A program made the translations under genes and the position numbers. A stretch of DNA of 38,366 nt from Bacteroidaceae bacterium (GTDB lineage: Bacteria > Bacteroidota > Bacteroidia > Bacteroidales > Bacteroidaceae), in the NCBI GenBank assembly GCA_017522915.1, contig JAFWXX010000048.1:1-38366 (forward strand), given 5' to 3'. Of this stretch, positions 7,356-16,640 are shown piece by piece (the first letter of the stretch is position 1; each line of letters opens with the position of its first letter). The notes under the pieces are model-generated. The model saw only the letters and a list, made by a program, of their open reading frames with translations, had not been told where the DNA came from and did no database searches.

Positions 7356-10190
7356 TTGGAAATGGAAAAACTCTTTTTGCTCGATGCGTACGCACTCATT
7401 TACCGTGCATACTACGCTTTTATAAAGAACCCCAGAATAAACTCCAAAGGATTCAACACATCGGCTATCCTGGGCTTTATAAACACCTTGGAGGATGTCC
7501 TCAAGAAGGAGAACCCGACACATATAGGAATAGCATTCGACCCTAAAGGACCTACATTCCGCCACGAGGCATACGAACAGTACAAGGCTCAGCGAGAGGA
7601 GACACCCGAAGTGATAAGGGAATCGGTACCTGTAATAAAAGAGTTCATAAAGGCCTATAATATCCCTATTTTCGAGGTTGCGGGCTATGAAGCCGACGAT
7701 GTTATAGGAACCCTGGCAAAACAGGCGGAGAAAAGGGGAATAATTACATATATGATGACACCGGACAAGGACTACGGACAGCTTGTTTCGGAAACGACAT
7801 TCATATATCGCCCGAAGTACGGCGACAAGGAGTTCGAGGTGATGGGCATAGAGAGGGTGAAGGAGAAGTTCGGAATAGAGAACACTCTTCAGGTGATAGA
7901 CCTTCTCGGACTCATGGGCGATTCGAGCGACAATATTCCCGGCTGCCCTGGAGTAGGTGAGAAAACGGCGCAGAAACTCATCGCACAATTCGGAAGCATC
8001 GAGAACCTGTTGGATAAAACCGATGAACTGAAAGGTGCGCTTAAGACGAAAATCGAAGAGAACAGAGAGAAAATTCTGTTCAGCAAATTCCTTGCGACAA
8101 TAAAGACCGATGTTCCTATCGAACTTGACATGGACTCCTTGAAAAAAGAGACACCCGATGAAGAGAAGCTCACTGCCCTGCTCGACTTCTATGAACTTCG
8201 TGCCTTGAAGGAGAGAGTGAAGAAAACAAATTTTGCACCGTCACTCTTTGACGACGCCCCGGAACAGCAGACAACAATAGAGCCGGCCGGCAAGAAAACT
8301 AAGAAACAGGACGCTCTTCAAGGCTCTCTCTTTGATTTTTTCCCGACCGAAGACACGGGCGATGAAAAAAAATCGAGCCATTTGACGTTAAAAGAGGTGC
8401 AACACACATATAAACTTATTGATACAGAAGAGGATATACGCTCCATTGCCCTTGCATTGAAAAATTGCAAAACTGTGTGCTTCGACACCGAAACCACAAG
8501 CACCAACTCTCTTGATGCCGAACTGGTGGGTATAAGCCTCGCTGCCGAAGAGGGAGAGGCGTTCTACATCCCGATGCCGGCCGACAGGGAGGAGACCTTG
8601 CGACGTCTTGGAATCCTTAGAGAAATTTTCGGGAACGAAGAGAGCGAGAAAGTCGGGCAGAACATGAAGTACGACATTACTGTTCTTGCGAACTACGGGG
8701 TCGAGGTGAAAGGAAAACTTTTCGACACCATGATAGCACATTACGTTCTGCAACCGGAACTCTACCACGGAATGGACTACCTTGCCGAAATCTACCTCAA
8801 TTACGATACTATAAAAATTGAAGAGCTTATTGGCGAAAAAGGAAAAGGACAGAAGAATATGCGCGATGTCCCCCCTGCACTTGTATGTGACTACGCATGT
8901 GAGGACGCCGATGTGACACTCAAGCTCAAGAACATTCTGCAAGAGGAACTGAAAAGAGAGGGCATAGAGGAACTGTTCTACAATATCGAAATGCCTCTTG
9001 TTCCTGTACTTGCCTACATGGAACGCAACGGAGCACGCATTGACACTGCTGCATTGAAGGAGACATCGGCTCTGTTCGGGAAACGCCTTGCCGACATCGA
9101 AGAGCAGATATACTCGCTTGCCGGTGAACCGTTCAACATAGCATCGCCAAAACAGGTTGGAGACATACTGTTCGGGAAACTGAAGATAGTTGATAAGCCC
9201 AAAAAGACAAAGACCGGGCAGTTCGTCACATCGGAAGAGGTTCTTGCGCAGTTGCAGAACCGCCACCCTATCGTAAAAAATATTTTACAATACAGGGGAT
9301 TGAAGAAGCTGTTGAGCACATATGTCGATGCTCTCCCGGCACTGGTCAATCCAAAGAGCGGAAAGATACATACATCGTACAACCAGACGGTGACTGCTAC
9401 CGGAAGGCTCAGTTCAAGCAACCCCAATCTACAGAATATTCCCATACGCGACGAGGACGGAAAAGAGGTGCGCAAGGCATTTGTCCCCGACGATGGATGC
9501 ATTTTCCTGTCGGTTGACTACTCGCAGATAGAACTGCGCATAATGGCCCACCTGAGCGGTGACAAGAACATGATAGACGACTTCTGCAGCGGTTACGACA
9601 TTCATGCAGCAACCGCGGCAAAGGTGTACAAGAAGCCTATCGAAGAGGTTACAAAAGATGAACGCAGGAAGGCAAAAGTTGCAAACTTCGGTATCATCTA
9701 CGGAATATCCGTCTTCGGGCTTGCCGAGAGAATGAACGTTGACCGCCGTGAGGCAAAAGAGCTTATTGAGAACTATTTTGCCACATACAACGGAGTGCAG
9801 CAATACATTGAAAAATGTAAACAAGAAGCAAAGGCCAACGGGTATGTAGAAACCATATTCCACCGCAAGCGTTACCTGCCAGATATAAACTCGCACAATG
9901 CTGTCGTGCGCGGATATGCCGAGCGCAATGCGGTAAACGCGCCAATCCAGGGCAGTGCCGCCGATATAATAAAGGTTGCAATGGTAAACATATACCGTCG
10001 CATGAAAGCCGAGAAGATGCGCTCTACAATGATTCTTCAGGTACATGACGAACTTAACTTCAATATTGTTCCCGAAGAGAAAGAGAGAATACTCTCACTG
10101 GTAATAGAAGAGATGCAAGGTGCCTTTGCCATGAGCGTTCCGCTTATTGCCGACCACGGCTGGGGAAACAACTGGCTTGAGGCGCATTAA
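7356..10190 (+). CDS. polA: DNA polymerase I
   Basis: Replication and repair polymerase that processes Okazaki fragments and fills excision gaps, here 944 residues. It has the 5'-3' flap nuclease domain (residues 1 to about 290; FDPKGPTFRH, YEADDVIG, GDSSDNIPGCPGVG). The 3'-5' exonuclease domain looks active, with DTE at about 376-378, NMKYD near 436 and YACEDADVT near 512. The polymerase domain has motif A DYSQIELR (D721), motif B RRKAKVANFGIIYG and motif C QVHDEL (D898). Retention of all proofreading residues is worth noting because many PolA proteins have lost them. No strong promoter was identified; TATTTTTA near 7330 is a weak -7 candidate. Confidence 0.97.
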   Translation: MEMEKLFLLDAYALIYRAYYAFIKNPRINSKGFNTSAILGFINTLEDVLKKENPTHIGIAFDPKGPTFRHEAYEQYKAQREETPEVIRESVPVIKEFIKAYNIPIFEVAGYEADDVIGTLAKQAEKRGIITYMMTPDKDYGQLVSETTFIYRPKYGDKEFEVMGIERVKEKFGIENTLQVIDLLGLMGDSSDNIPGCPGVGEKTAQKLIAQFGSIENLLDKTDELKGALKTKIEENREKILFSKFLATIKTDVPIELDMDSLKKETPDEEKLTALLDFYELRALKERVKKTNFAPSLFDDAPEQQTTIEPAGKKTKKQDALQGSLFDFFPTEDTGDEKKSSHLTLKEVQHTYKLIDTEEDIRSIALALKNCKTVCFDTETTSTNSLDAELVGISLAAEEGEAFYIPMPADREETLRRLGILREIFGNEESEKVGQNMKYDITVLANYGVEVKGKLFDTMIAHYVLQPELYHGMDYLAEIYLNYDTIKIEELIGEKGKGQKNMRDVPPALVCDYACEDADVTLKLKNILQEELKREGIEELFYNIEMPLVPVLAYMERNGARIDTAALKETSALFGKRLADIEEQIYSLAGEPFNIASPKQVGDILFGKLKIVDKPKKTKTGQFVTSEEVLAQLQNRHPIVKNILQYRGLKKLLSTYVDALPALVNPKSGKIHTSYNQTVTATGRLSSSNPNLQNIPIRDEDGKEVRKAFVPDDGCIFLSVDYSQIELRIMAHLSGDKNMIDDFCSGYDIHAATAAKVYKKPIEEVTKDERRKAKVANFGIIYGISVFGLAERMNVDRREAKELIENYFATYNGVQQYIEKCKQEAKANGYVETIFHRKRYLPDINSHNAVVRGYAERNAVNAPIQGSAADIIKVAMVNIYRRMKAEKMRSTMILQVHDELNFNIVPEEKERILSLVIEEMQGAFAMSVPLIADHGWGNNWLEAH

Positions 10191-10206
10191 AAACCGCCTT
10201 GCCCGC

Positions 10207-10240
10207 ACAACAACAGGAGCCGCACGGTTCCTGTTGTTGT
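10207..10240 (+). terminator. Strong hairpin after polA
   Basis: ACAACAACAGGA (10207-10218) pairs perfectly with TCCTGTTGTTGT (10229-10240), and three more pairs inside (one G-T wobble) leave a 4-base loop. No T-run follows, so it is either a terminator of non-canonical type or a 3' end stabilising stem. It lies 16 bases after the polA stop. Confidence 0.6.
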
Positions 10241-10258
10241 ATATATTGTATCCGCTCA

Positions 10259-10290
10259 TTTCGCAGTACCGATTAAAATCACTATCTTCG
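10259..10290 (+). promoter_or_regulatory. Candidate ychF promoter
   Basis: TTTC at 10259-10262 and TATCTTCG at 10283-10290 are separated by 20 bp, the right spacing for -33 TTTG and -7 TAnnTTTG, with one mismatch in each. The same TATCTTCG variant occurs upstream of mutS. Confidence 0.45.
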
Positions 10291-10332
10291 CGCAGAAATT
10301 ATATATTGCGGATAACTAAATAAAGATATTAT

Positions 10333-11436
10333 ATGGCTCTTAAAGCAGGTATCGTTGGCTTGCCCAACGTAGGAAAATCGACACTTTTCAACTGTCTGTC
10401 GAGCGCAAAGGCTCAGGCAGCAAACTTCCCGTTCTGTACAATTGACGCACAGATGGGACAGATAACCGTACCCGACGAACGACTGAACAAGCTGGCCGAA
10501 CTGGTACACCCCGGACGCATTGTTCCGGCTACGTGCGACATAGTAGATATTGCAGGCCTTGTGAAAGGCGCGAGCAAAGGCGAGGGATTGGGAAACCAGT
10601 TCCTGGGCAACATACGTGAGACCGATGCTATTATCCACGTTCTGCGCTGCTTCGACAACGACAATATCGTGCATGTTGACGGCTCGGTGAACCCTGTACG
10701 CGACAAGGAGATTATCGACCTCGAACTGCAGTTCAAGGACCTTGAAACAGTCGAGAACCGCATCAAGCGTGTCGAAAAACAGGCACGCGTAGGAGGCGAC
10801 AAGCAGGCAAAGCTCGAATACGACGTGCTCATGCAGTTCAAAGAGGCTCTTGAAGCCGGAAAATCGGCCCGTACAGTGGTTTTTGAGACCGAAGACGAAC
10901 AACAGATTGCAAAGAACCTTTTTCTTCTCACATCGAAGCCTGTGCTTTATGTGTGCAATGTAGATGACACTTCGGCAGCCAAAGGCAACAAGCATGTCGA
11001 TGCCGTGCGCGAGGCAATAAAGGACGAGAATGCACAGCTGCTGATAATTTCGGCACAGACTGAGGCCGATATTGCAGAGCTTGAGAGCTACGAAGAGAAG
11101 CAGATGTTCCTTGAGGACATGGGTCTTAAGGAATCGGGCTGCGATAGACTTATAAAGGCTATCTACACCTTGCTTAACCTGCAGACATTCATCACAGCCG
11201 GCGAAATGGAGGTTAAGGCATGGACATTCCGCAAGGGCTGGAAGGCTCCGCAGTGTGCTGGCGTAATACACACCGACTTCGAAAAAGGATTCATACGTGC
11301 CGAGGTCATCAAATATGACGACTACATAAGCTACGGTTCCGAGGCTGCCGTAAAGGAGGCCGGAAAGATGGGCGTCGAGGGCAAGGAGTATGTTGTTCAG
11401 GACGGTGATATAATGCACTTCCGCTTTAACGTATAA
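10333..11436 (+). CDS. ychF: Redox-regulated ATPase/GTPase YchF (OLA1 family)
   Basis: Obg-related P-loop NTPase that associates with ribosomes and prefers ATP; implicated in stress responses. The 367 residues are standard. The P-loop GLPNVGKST is at residues 9-17, and the G3 region is DIVDIAGLVKGASKGEGLGNQFL. The usual NKxD base-recognition motif is replaced by the YchF-type CNVDD, consistent with relaxed nucleotide specificity. A C-terminal TGS domain is seen at KAWTFRKGWKAPQCAGVIHTDFEKGFIRAEV. lgt starts 5 bases after its stop. Confidence 0.95.
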   Translation: MALKAGIVGLPNVGKSTLFNCLSSAKAQAANFPFCTIDAQMGQITVPDERLNKLAELVHPGRIVPATCDIVDIAGLVKGASKGEGLGNQFLGNIRETDAIIHVLRCFDNDNIVHVDGSVNPVRDKEIIDLELQFKDLETVENRIKRVEKQARVGGDKQAKLEYDVLMQFKEALEAGKSARTVVFETEDEQQIAKNLFLLTSKPVLYVCNVDDTSAAKGNKHVDAVREAIKDENAQLLIISAQTEADIAELESYEEKQMFLEDMGLKESGCDRLIKAIYTLLNLQTFITAGEMEVKAWTFRKGWKAPQCAGVIHTDFEKGFIRAEVIKYDDYISYGSEAAVKEAGKMGVEGKEYVVQDGDIMHFRFNV

Positions 11437-11441
11437 GAAGC

Positions 11442-12272
11442 ATGGATTCAATATTCAGTTCCATTGTCTGGGACCCGTCGATAAGCCCGTTCTCTATTTT
11501 CGGTTTCGAGGTGCGATACTACTCGCTATGCTGGGTCATCGGCCTTCTGGGAGCATACCACATAGTAAAGAAACTGTACAAGAAAGGTGGAGTCAGTGAT
11601 GAACTGTTCGACCCTCTTTTTGTCTATTGCTTCGCAGGAATACTCATAGGAGCAAGATTGGGACATTGCCTGTTCTACCAGCCCGACTACTACCTTTCGC
11701 ACCCGATAGAGATGCTCCTGCCGATAAAGCAGACTGCCGACGGCTGGGTATTCAGCGGTTACGAAGGACTGGCAAGCCACGGAGGTACATTGGGAGTGAT
11801 AATAGCCTTGCTGCTCTATGTAAGGAAGACAAAACTAACAATGGTGTGGACACTTGACAACATAGCCATTGCTGCACCATTCTTCGCTACAATGGTACGT
11901 CTCGGCAACTTCATGAACAGCGAGATTATCGGAACAGAGACCACACTTCCATGGGGCGTGATTTTCGTAAAGGCAGGAGAGACCGCACCCCACCACCCTG
12001 CACAGCTTTACGAAGCCATTGCATACTTCGTGATATTCATCGGAGGGCTGATGCTCTACAGAAGATTCAAGGAGAGAATAGGAAAAGGTCTGTTCCTGGG
12101 ATATTGCCTTTTCACAATATTCACATTCCGCTTCTTCGTTGAATTCATCAAGGAGGAACAGGTTGCCTTTGAAGAAGGAATGACACTCATTATGGGACAG
12201 TGGCTGAGCATTCCGCTTATAATTGCTGGAGCATATTTCATGATAAAGGGTATAAGAGCCGCTAAAAAGTAG
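11442..12272 (+). CDS. lgt: Prolipoprotein diacylglyceryl transferase
   Basis: Inner-membrane enzyme that transfers diacylglycerol from phosphatidylglycerol to the lipobox cysteine of preprolipoproteins, the first step of lipoprotein maturation. At 276 residues with about seven hydrophobic segments it fits the family. Conserved features are IFGFEVRYYSLCWVIG near the N-terminus, GARLGHCLFY, YEGLASHGGTLG, the signature RLGNFMNSEIIG and HPAQLYEA. It is probably co-transcribed with ychF. Its 3' end faces the histidine kinase gene across 60 bases with no clear terminator. Confidence 0.95.
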   Translation: MDSIFSSIVWDPSISPFSIFGFEVRYYSLCWVIGLLGAYHIVKKLYKKGGVSDELFDPLFVYCFAGILIGARLGHCLFYQPDYYLSHPIEMLLPIKQTADGWVFSGYEGLASHGGTLGVIIALLLYVRKTKLTMVWTLDNIAIAAPFFATMVRLGNFMNSEIIGTETTLPWGVIFVKAGETAPHHPAQLYEAIAYFVIFIGGLMLYRRFKERIGKGLFLGYCLFTIFTFRFFVEFIKEEQVAFEEGMTLIMGQWLSIPLIIAGAYFMIKGIRAAKK

Positions 12273-12332
12273 AACTTAAAGAGCTTAATAGCAGTTGCAT
12301 CTAATTGTTGCCTTTATAAGAGATACCGGTTT

Positions 12333-13628
12333 CTAATCTTTGTGCTTGCATAAAGAGAATTCAAATCTAAGGCCTCCGCCGGGGCGATTAGATACATTGA
12401 TTGTGCCCCCGTGGAACTGAACGGCATGTTTTACAATGGCAAGACCCAGCCCCGTGCCGCCCTTTTGGCGGGAACGGCCCTTGTCAACGCGATAGAATCG
12501 TTCAAAGAGAAGCGGCAATTGCTCTCTACGGACACCCTTGCCGTCATCTTCAAAGCGGATAGAAACTTTCTCCCTTGAGTTTTCGAGCAATGTTATATAG
12601 ATATTCTTGCCTTCGGAATAAGCAATGGCGTTCTCTGTAAGGTTGCTGAAAATAGAGCCTACCAAAGATGCATTTCCTTCTATTTCAACCAACTCGTTAA
12701 AATTTGTATGCAATGTCAGGCGTTCATCTTCAGGCATCACATTCAAGCCCTCGGCAACCTCATTTATTATTTCGTTGACAGCAACATGTTCCTTGCTGAT
12801 GAGTGCACTTCCGTCTTCCATTCGGGTAATGAGCGATACCTCATTCAAGAGGCGACATAAACGCTCATTGTGCGTATAGCAACGCCCAATAAGTTCCTGT
12901 CGTTTCTCTTCGCTCAAAGCAATCCCCGACAATAATGTTTCAAGACAGACCTGAATGGATGCTACAGGGGTCTTAAGTTCATGATTTATATTGTTTGTAA
13001 GCTGCCGCTTTATGCGGTTTCTCTCCTGTTCTGCCTCATAGCGGTTGACACGCTCAATACCCTTGCCTAGCTTACGGGTGGTAAAGTATGCCAATATACT
13101 CATAGCACAACTAATGGTGACCATAACCGCAAGGAAGGACCAATCGGCCTCAAGCAGGTCTCTCAACGTACTTGAATATGGAATGGCAGTGCGGACAATG
13201 ACTCTGTCACCTCGTGTCGCAGAGTAGAAATACTCGCGCCCGTCGCTTGCCGATTGCCGGCTGATATTATATCCCTCACCGTTTTCCAAAGCATTAGCTA
13301 CTTCAGGGCGACCCCGGTGGTTATCGAGCGAGTCGAGCGATATGGTGTTGTCATAAACCACAGCACCGGAAAGAGCGATAATGGATATTCGCAGTTCATC
13401 AAAAGGTTTGTCGTGGTTTGCAATATAATCCTCATAAGGCAAACCCTCTTCAACTGTATTGAGCAGATGACGGTTGTATTGCTGGAGCTGCGCATTAAGA
13501 AACTCCGATTTATACTCTTTCTCACGCTGATACTGGAATCCGATAAAACAGAGTACAATTGTCCACGAGAATATTATCAGCTGCAAGAACAGCTGTTTGT
13601 GAAACGATATTTTAATCTCGGAAGCCAT
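12333..13628 (-). CDS. PhoR-like sensor histidine kinase
   Basis: Two-transmembrane sensor kinase of 431 residues. TM1 is near residues 12-32 (LQLIIFSWTIVLCFIGF) and TM2 near 165-188 (FLAVMVTISCAMSILAYF), enclosing a periplasmic sensor of about 130 residues. No clear HAMP domain is seen before the HisKA helix NNINHELKTPVASIQ, whose His is the phosphorylation site. The ATPase shows the N box NLTENAIAYSE, G1 DDGKGV and G2 GGTGLGLAI. The ATG at 13628 is preferred over a TTG at 13634. It overlaps the response regulator by 17 bases. The phosphate role is inferred from the adjacent pst operon. Confidence 0.88.
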   Translation of the reverse strand: MASEIKISFHKQLFLQLIIFSWTIVLCFIGFQYQREKEYKSEFLNAQLQQYNRHLLNTVEEGLPYEDYIANHDKPFDELRISIIALSGAVVYDNTISLDSLDNHRGRPEVANALENGEGYNISRQSASDGREYFYSATRGDRVIVRTAIPYSSTLRDLLEADWSFLAVMVTISCAMSILAYFTTRKLGKGIERVNRYEAEQERNRIKRQLTNNINHELKTPVASIQVCLETLLSGIALSEEKRQELIGRCYTHNERLCRLLNEVSLITRMEDGSALISKEHVAVNEIINEVAEGLNVMPEDERLTLHTNFNELVEIEGNASLVGSIFSNLTENAIAYSEGKNIYITLLENSREKVSIRFEDDGKGVRREQLPLLFERFYRVDKGRSRQKGGTGLGLAIVKHAVQFHGGTINVSNRPGGGLRFEFSLCKHKD

Positions 13629-14310
13629 AGCCAAATCCTGAACGTGTTACAATATACGAGCCGTACACTCCGATTTTAGAGCGCAAACGGGTGATATTGA
13701 CATCGATAGTACGGTCTAACACAACTACCTCATCGCTCCATACACGACTCAGAATCTGTTCGCGCGAACAGATTTTTCCACGATGCAACACCAGATATAC
13801 CAATAGCTCAAACTCCTTACGGGCGAGTTTTACCTCCTCGCCATCTACCGTGCATCGCTTGAATTCAAGGTCCAGCTTCAGACCTTCTATCTGCAGGACA
13901 TTAGGTTTCTCAGCAGGTTTAACAGCCATTTTGTTTGATGATGTACGGCGCAGAACACTCTTTACACGGGCAATCACATTACGGATGGTGTAGGGTTTCA
14001 TAATATAATCATCGGCACCGAGGTTCAGCCCCATGACCATATCATCCTCAGTATCGCGTGCCGTACAGAATATAATGGGTATATCGGCAGTTGTCACATC
14101 AGCTTTCAGCATCCTTGCCATCTTTATACCGCTTATCTCACCCATCATTATATCCAGAAGAATCAACGAATAGTCTTGCAGATTATAAGTCAAAGCCTCT
14201 TCTGCACTCAAGGCAATATCCACATCATAACCTTCATTCTCAAGATTAATTTTCAAGACTTCACATAGAGTCTCCTCATCATCTACTATCAATATTCGCT
14301 GCATTGACAT
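13612..14310 (-). CDS. PhoB-like response regulator (OmpR family)
   Basis: DNA-binding response regulator of 232 residues. The receiver domain has the acidic pair in ILIVDDEE, the phospho-acceptor aspartate in LILLDIMM, the conserved Thr in FCTARD and Lys in IMKPY. The C-terminal winged helix (about 135-232) ends RTIDVNITRLRSKIG...RSGFGYGF, typical of Trans_reg_C domains. Two in-frame ATGs exist, at 14310 and 14304. It is the first gene of the pair and divergent from the porin-pst operon, whose promoter carries an 11-bp-period tandem repeat suited to a PhoB dimer. Function as the phosphate regulator is inferred. Confidence 0.88.
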   Translation of the reverse strand: MSMQRILIVDDEETLCEVLKINLENEGYDVDIALSAEEALTYNLQDYSLILLDIMMGEISGIKMARMLKADVTTADIPIIFCTARDTEDDMVMGLNLGADDYIMKPYTIRNVIARVKSVLRRTSSNKMAVKPAEKPNVLQIEGLKLDLEFKRCTVDGEEVKLARKEFELLVYLVLHRGKICSREQILSRVWSDEVVVLDRTIDVNITRLRSKIGVYGSYIVTRSGFGYGFRD

Positions 14311-14341
14311 ATCCTATCCATTTAATTAGGATACAAAATTA
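14311..14341 (-). promoter_or_regulatory. Promoter element and dyad upstream of the response regulator
   Basis: On the minus strand TAATTTTG (14334-14341) matches TAnnTTTG. Between it and the ATG lies an inverted repeat, ATCCTA at 14311-14316 and TAGGAT at 14327-14332, with a 10-base centre. The dyad could be an operator or a leader hairpin. No -33 element is evident, and autoregulation is only a possibility. Confidence 0.4.
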
Positions 14342-14491
14342 TAGCTATTTTTTGAGCCTTGTAATACAGGAACCGAGATTTAATAAAAATGTAACAATCT
14401 GCTTAGAAGCCGTTTAAATTTATATTACCGGGTTTATATAGAGCAAGAACAAAGAGCCTCATAATATCTGAATTTAACCGAAGCCTAATCA

Positions 14492-14529
14492 TTATGAAAC
14501 TTTTATGAAACAACCTGCCTGTACTTTTG
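14492..14529 (+). promoter_or_regulatory. Pho-box-like tandem repeat with -7 element (porin-pst promoter)
   Basis: TTATGAAAC occurs at 14492-14500 and again at 14503-14511, an exact 9-base direct repeat with an 11-bp period. Ten bases later TACTTTTG followed by C (14522-14529) matches the Bacteroidetes -7 consensus. The repeats occupy the place of the missing -33 element. In E. coli PhoB binds direct repeats of 11-bp period about 10 bp upstream of -10, so the geometry is that of an activator-dependent Pho promoter. The operon downstream is pst and the divergent gene is a PhoB-like regulator. Confidence 0.7.
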
Positions 14530-14558
14530 CAGCGTCAAAATTTAAAAAGAAAACGACA

Positions 14559-15539
14559 ATGAAAACAAAAGTAATGTTAGCAGGTCTTATTGCCTGCATC
14601 GGTATCAGCGCAAATGCACAGGAGGTCAAAACCGAGGAGCCTAAAGGCAAAGCTATTGTACAGGTTTTCGGAAATTTCCACACAGGTTTTGGAGCTGACA
14701 ATGACAATCGTGGATTTGAATTGGAGCGCAGTTATCTTGGCTATGAGTACAACTTAGGCAAAGGCCTTTCGATAAAGGGTGTAATGGATGTCGGCCGCTC
14801 GAATCAGGTTGACGATTATCATCGCATCGCCTATATCAAGAATGCAATGATTTCATGGAAGAGTGGGAACCTTATATTGAACGGCGGATTGATTCCGACC
14901 ACACAATTCAATTTTCAAGAAAAGTTTTGGGGATACCTATATATAATGAAGTCTTTTCAAGATGAATATAAATTCGGCAGCAGTGCCGATTTGGGTATAT
15001 CGGCGACCTACAGATTTGCCGATTGGATTTCTGCCGATGCCATAATAGTAAACGGCGAGGGATACAAGAAGATTCAGAAAAATGATGGGCTCAACTACGG
15101 CTTAGGATTGACGTTAACTCCAGTTAAAGGCCTCCATATTCGTCTCTACGGAGGATTGAACGAGAGCAGCGAAGAGGGTAAGAAGGATATTGTAAACATG
15201 GCTGCATTTGTAGGATACAAGCACGAGAGGTTTACAGTAGGAGCTGAATATAACCAAATGTGGAATGCTTCATATAGTGACAATGCCGACCAGAACGGTT
15301 ATTCAATATTTGCTTCGGCTAAATTATCAAAGCTTACAGATATATATGCACGATATGACGACTTGAATTCTAAAGATGACTGGAATATTGCAAAAGATGA
15401 ATCGGCAGCAATTATCGGTGCACAATTCAAGCTCGGCAAATATGTAAAGATTGCCCCTAACTTCAGAATGAGTATGCCAAAAGCAGATGATGCCAAGAAT
15501 GGTTACTCAGCATATGTTAACTGCTATTTCGGACTATAA
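14559..15539 (+). CDS. Outer-membrane porin, phosphate-selective porin O/P type
   Basis: Predicted beta-barrel porin probably bringing phosphate across the outer membrane. I start it at the ATG at 14559, which gives a clean signal peptide, MKTKVMLAGLIACIGISANA, and 326 residues; an ATG at 14505 adds 18 residues before the signal and overlaps the promoter. The mature part alternates polar and aromatic residues in strand-like segments (VQVFGNFHTGFG, LSIKGVMDVGRS, LILNGGLIP, LHIRLYGGLN) and ends in a strand with aromatics (AYVNCYFGL). The family call rests on this pattern and on its place directly before pstS, 27 bases away. Confidence 0.75.
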   Translation: MKTKVMLAGLIACIGISANAQEVKTEEPKGKAIVQVFGNFHTGFGADNDNRGFELERSYLGYEYNLGKGLSIKGVMDVGRSNQVDDYHRIAYIKNAMISWKSGNLILNGGLIPTTQFNFQEKFWGYLYIMKSFQDEYKFGSSADLGISATYRFADWISADAIIVNGEGYKKIQKNDGLNYGLGLTLTPVKGLHIRLYGGLNESSEEGKKDIVNMAAFVGYKHERFTVGAEYNQMWNASYSDNADQNGYSIFASAKLSKLTDIYARYDDLNSKDDWNIAKDESAAIIGAQFKLGKYVKIAPNFRMSMPKADDAKNGYSAYVNCYFGL

Positions 15540-15566
15540 TAGAATAAACATTCAATAAACAGTATT

Positions 15567-16628
15567 ATGAGAAAGATTTTTTCGTCAGTAATGACATTGG
15601 TCATTGCAGTGGCAATGGTAGCTTGTGGGGGCAACACAAACAACGGCAACCGTAAGGCTCAGGAATTATCAGGCGCAGGGGCTACATTCCCGCTTCCTTT
15701 CTACAATGTGGTTTTCGAGCAGTATGGACAAACAAACGGAGACCAAGTAGCTTACGGCGGTATAGGTTCGGGCGGCGGCGTGCGTAACCTTCGTGACAAG
15801 ATTGTCGATTTTGCAGGCAGTGATGCATTCCTCACCGATAAGGAGATGGCAGAAATGGCTCCTGTAGTACATGTTCCGACTTGCATGGGTGCTGTGGTTG
15901 TTGCCTATAACCTTGACGGCATTAAAGAGTTGAAACTATCTGGCAAGATTATTGCAGACATCTTTGCAGGCGAAATTAAGATGTGGAACGATGAACGTCT
16001 TGCGGCACTCAATCCAGATCTTAAACTACCGGCGGAAAGCATTATTCCTGTATATCGTTCAGACGGCTCAGGTACGACCTTTGTATTCACCGACTACCTC
16101 ACGAAAGTGAGCCAGATGTGGGCTTCGAAATACGGTGCTGGCAAATCCGTGAACTTTCCGCTGGGACAGGCTGCAAAGGGTAACCCCGGTGTGGCAGGTG
16201 TAATTAAACAGACAAAGAATACAATCGGTTATGTAGGCTCAGAGTATGCATTTGCTCAAAAAATACCTTATGCCAGCGTTGAGAATCAGAGAGGTGAATT
16301 TGTTATGCCGTCATCGGCAACAATCTCGGCCGCTGCAGCAGGCGATATTCCGGCTGACACACGCTGTTCCATTACCAATTCCGATGCCGCCGGTGCATAT
16401 CCCATTTCAACCTTTACATGGATGATTATCTACAAGGAGCAGAACTACTCCGACCGTACTAAGGAGCAGGCTATGGCAACACTCGACCTACTGAAATATA
16501 TCCTTTCAGATGAGGCGCAAAGCATTACATCAGAGGTGCACTATGCTCCGCTGCCGGCCAAAGCCAAGGAATTGAGCATAACAAATCTGAAAAGCATTAC
16601 TTATGACGGAGCGGCTGTATTGCAATAA
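15567..16628 (+). CDS. pstS: Phosphate ABC transporter substrate-binding lipoprotein PstS
   Basis: Periplasmic phosphate receptor of the high-affinity Pst system. It has a lipoprotein signal with lipobox VMVAC, so Cys20 is the lipidated residue, unlike the soluble E. coli PstS. The mature start LSGAGATFPLPFYNVVFEQY is diagnostic, followed by GGIGSGGGVRNLRDKIVDFAGSDAFLT and VYRSDGSGTTFVFTDYL, which supply phosphate-binding Ser, Thr, Arg and Asp residues. 353 residues. It is second in the porin-pstSCAB operon and probably PhoB-controlled. Confidence 0.95.
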   Translation: MRKIFSSVMTLVIAVAMVACGGNTNNGNRKAQELSGAGATFPLPFYNVVFEQYGQTNGDQVAYGGIGSGGGVRNLRDKIVDFAGSDAFLTDKEMAEMAPVVHVPTCMGAVVVAYNLDGIKELKLSGKIIADIFAGEIKMWNDERLAALNPDLKLPAESIIPVYRSDGSGTTFVFTDYLTKVSQMWASKYGAGKSVNFPLGQAAKGNPGVAGVIKQTKNTIGYVGSEYAFAQKIPYASVENQRGEFVMPSSATISAAAAGDIPADTRCSITNSDAAGAYPISTFTWMIIYKEQNYSDRTKEQAMATLDLLKYILSDEAQSITSEVHYAPLPAKAKELSITNLKSITYDGAAVLQ

Positions 16629-16640
16629 TGACATAAAACC

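Noticed and set aside
10282..11451. Open frame of 389 codons opposite ychF
   Set aside because: Shadow of ychF with no domain signature and no plausible start context.
14505..14558. Eighteen-codon upstream extension of the porin
   Set aside because: It would put the -7 element inside the coding sequence and bury the signal peptide; the ATG at 14559 gives a clean signal sequence.
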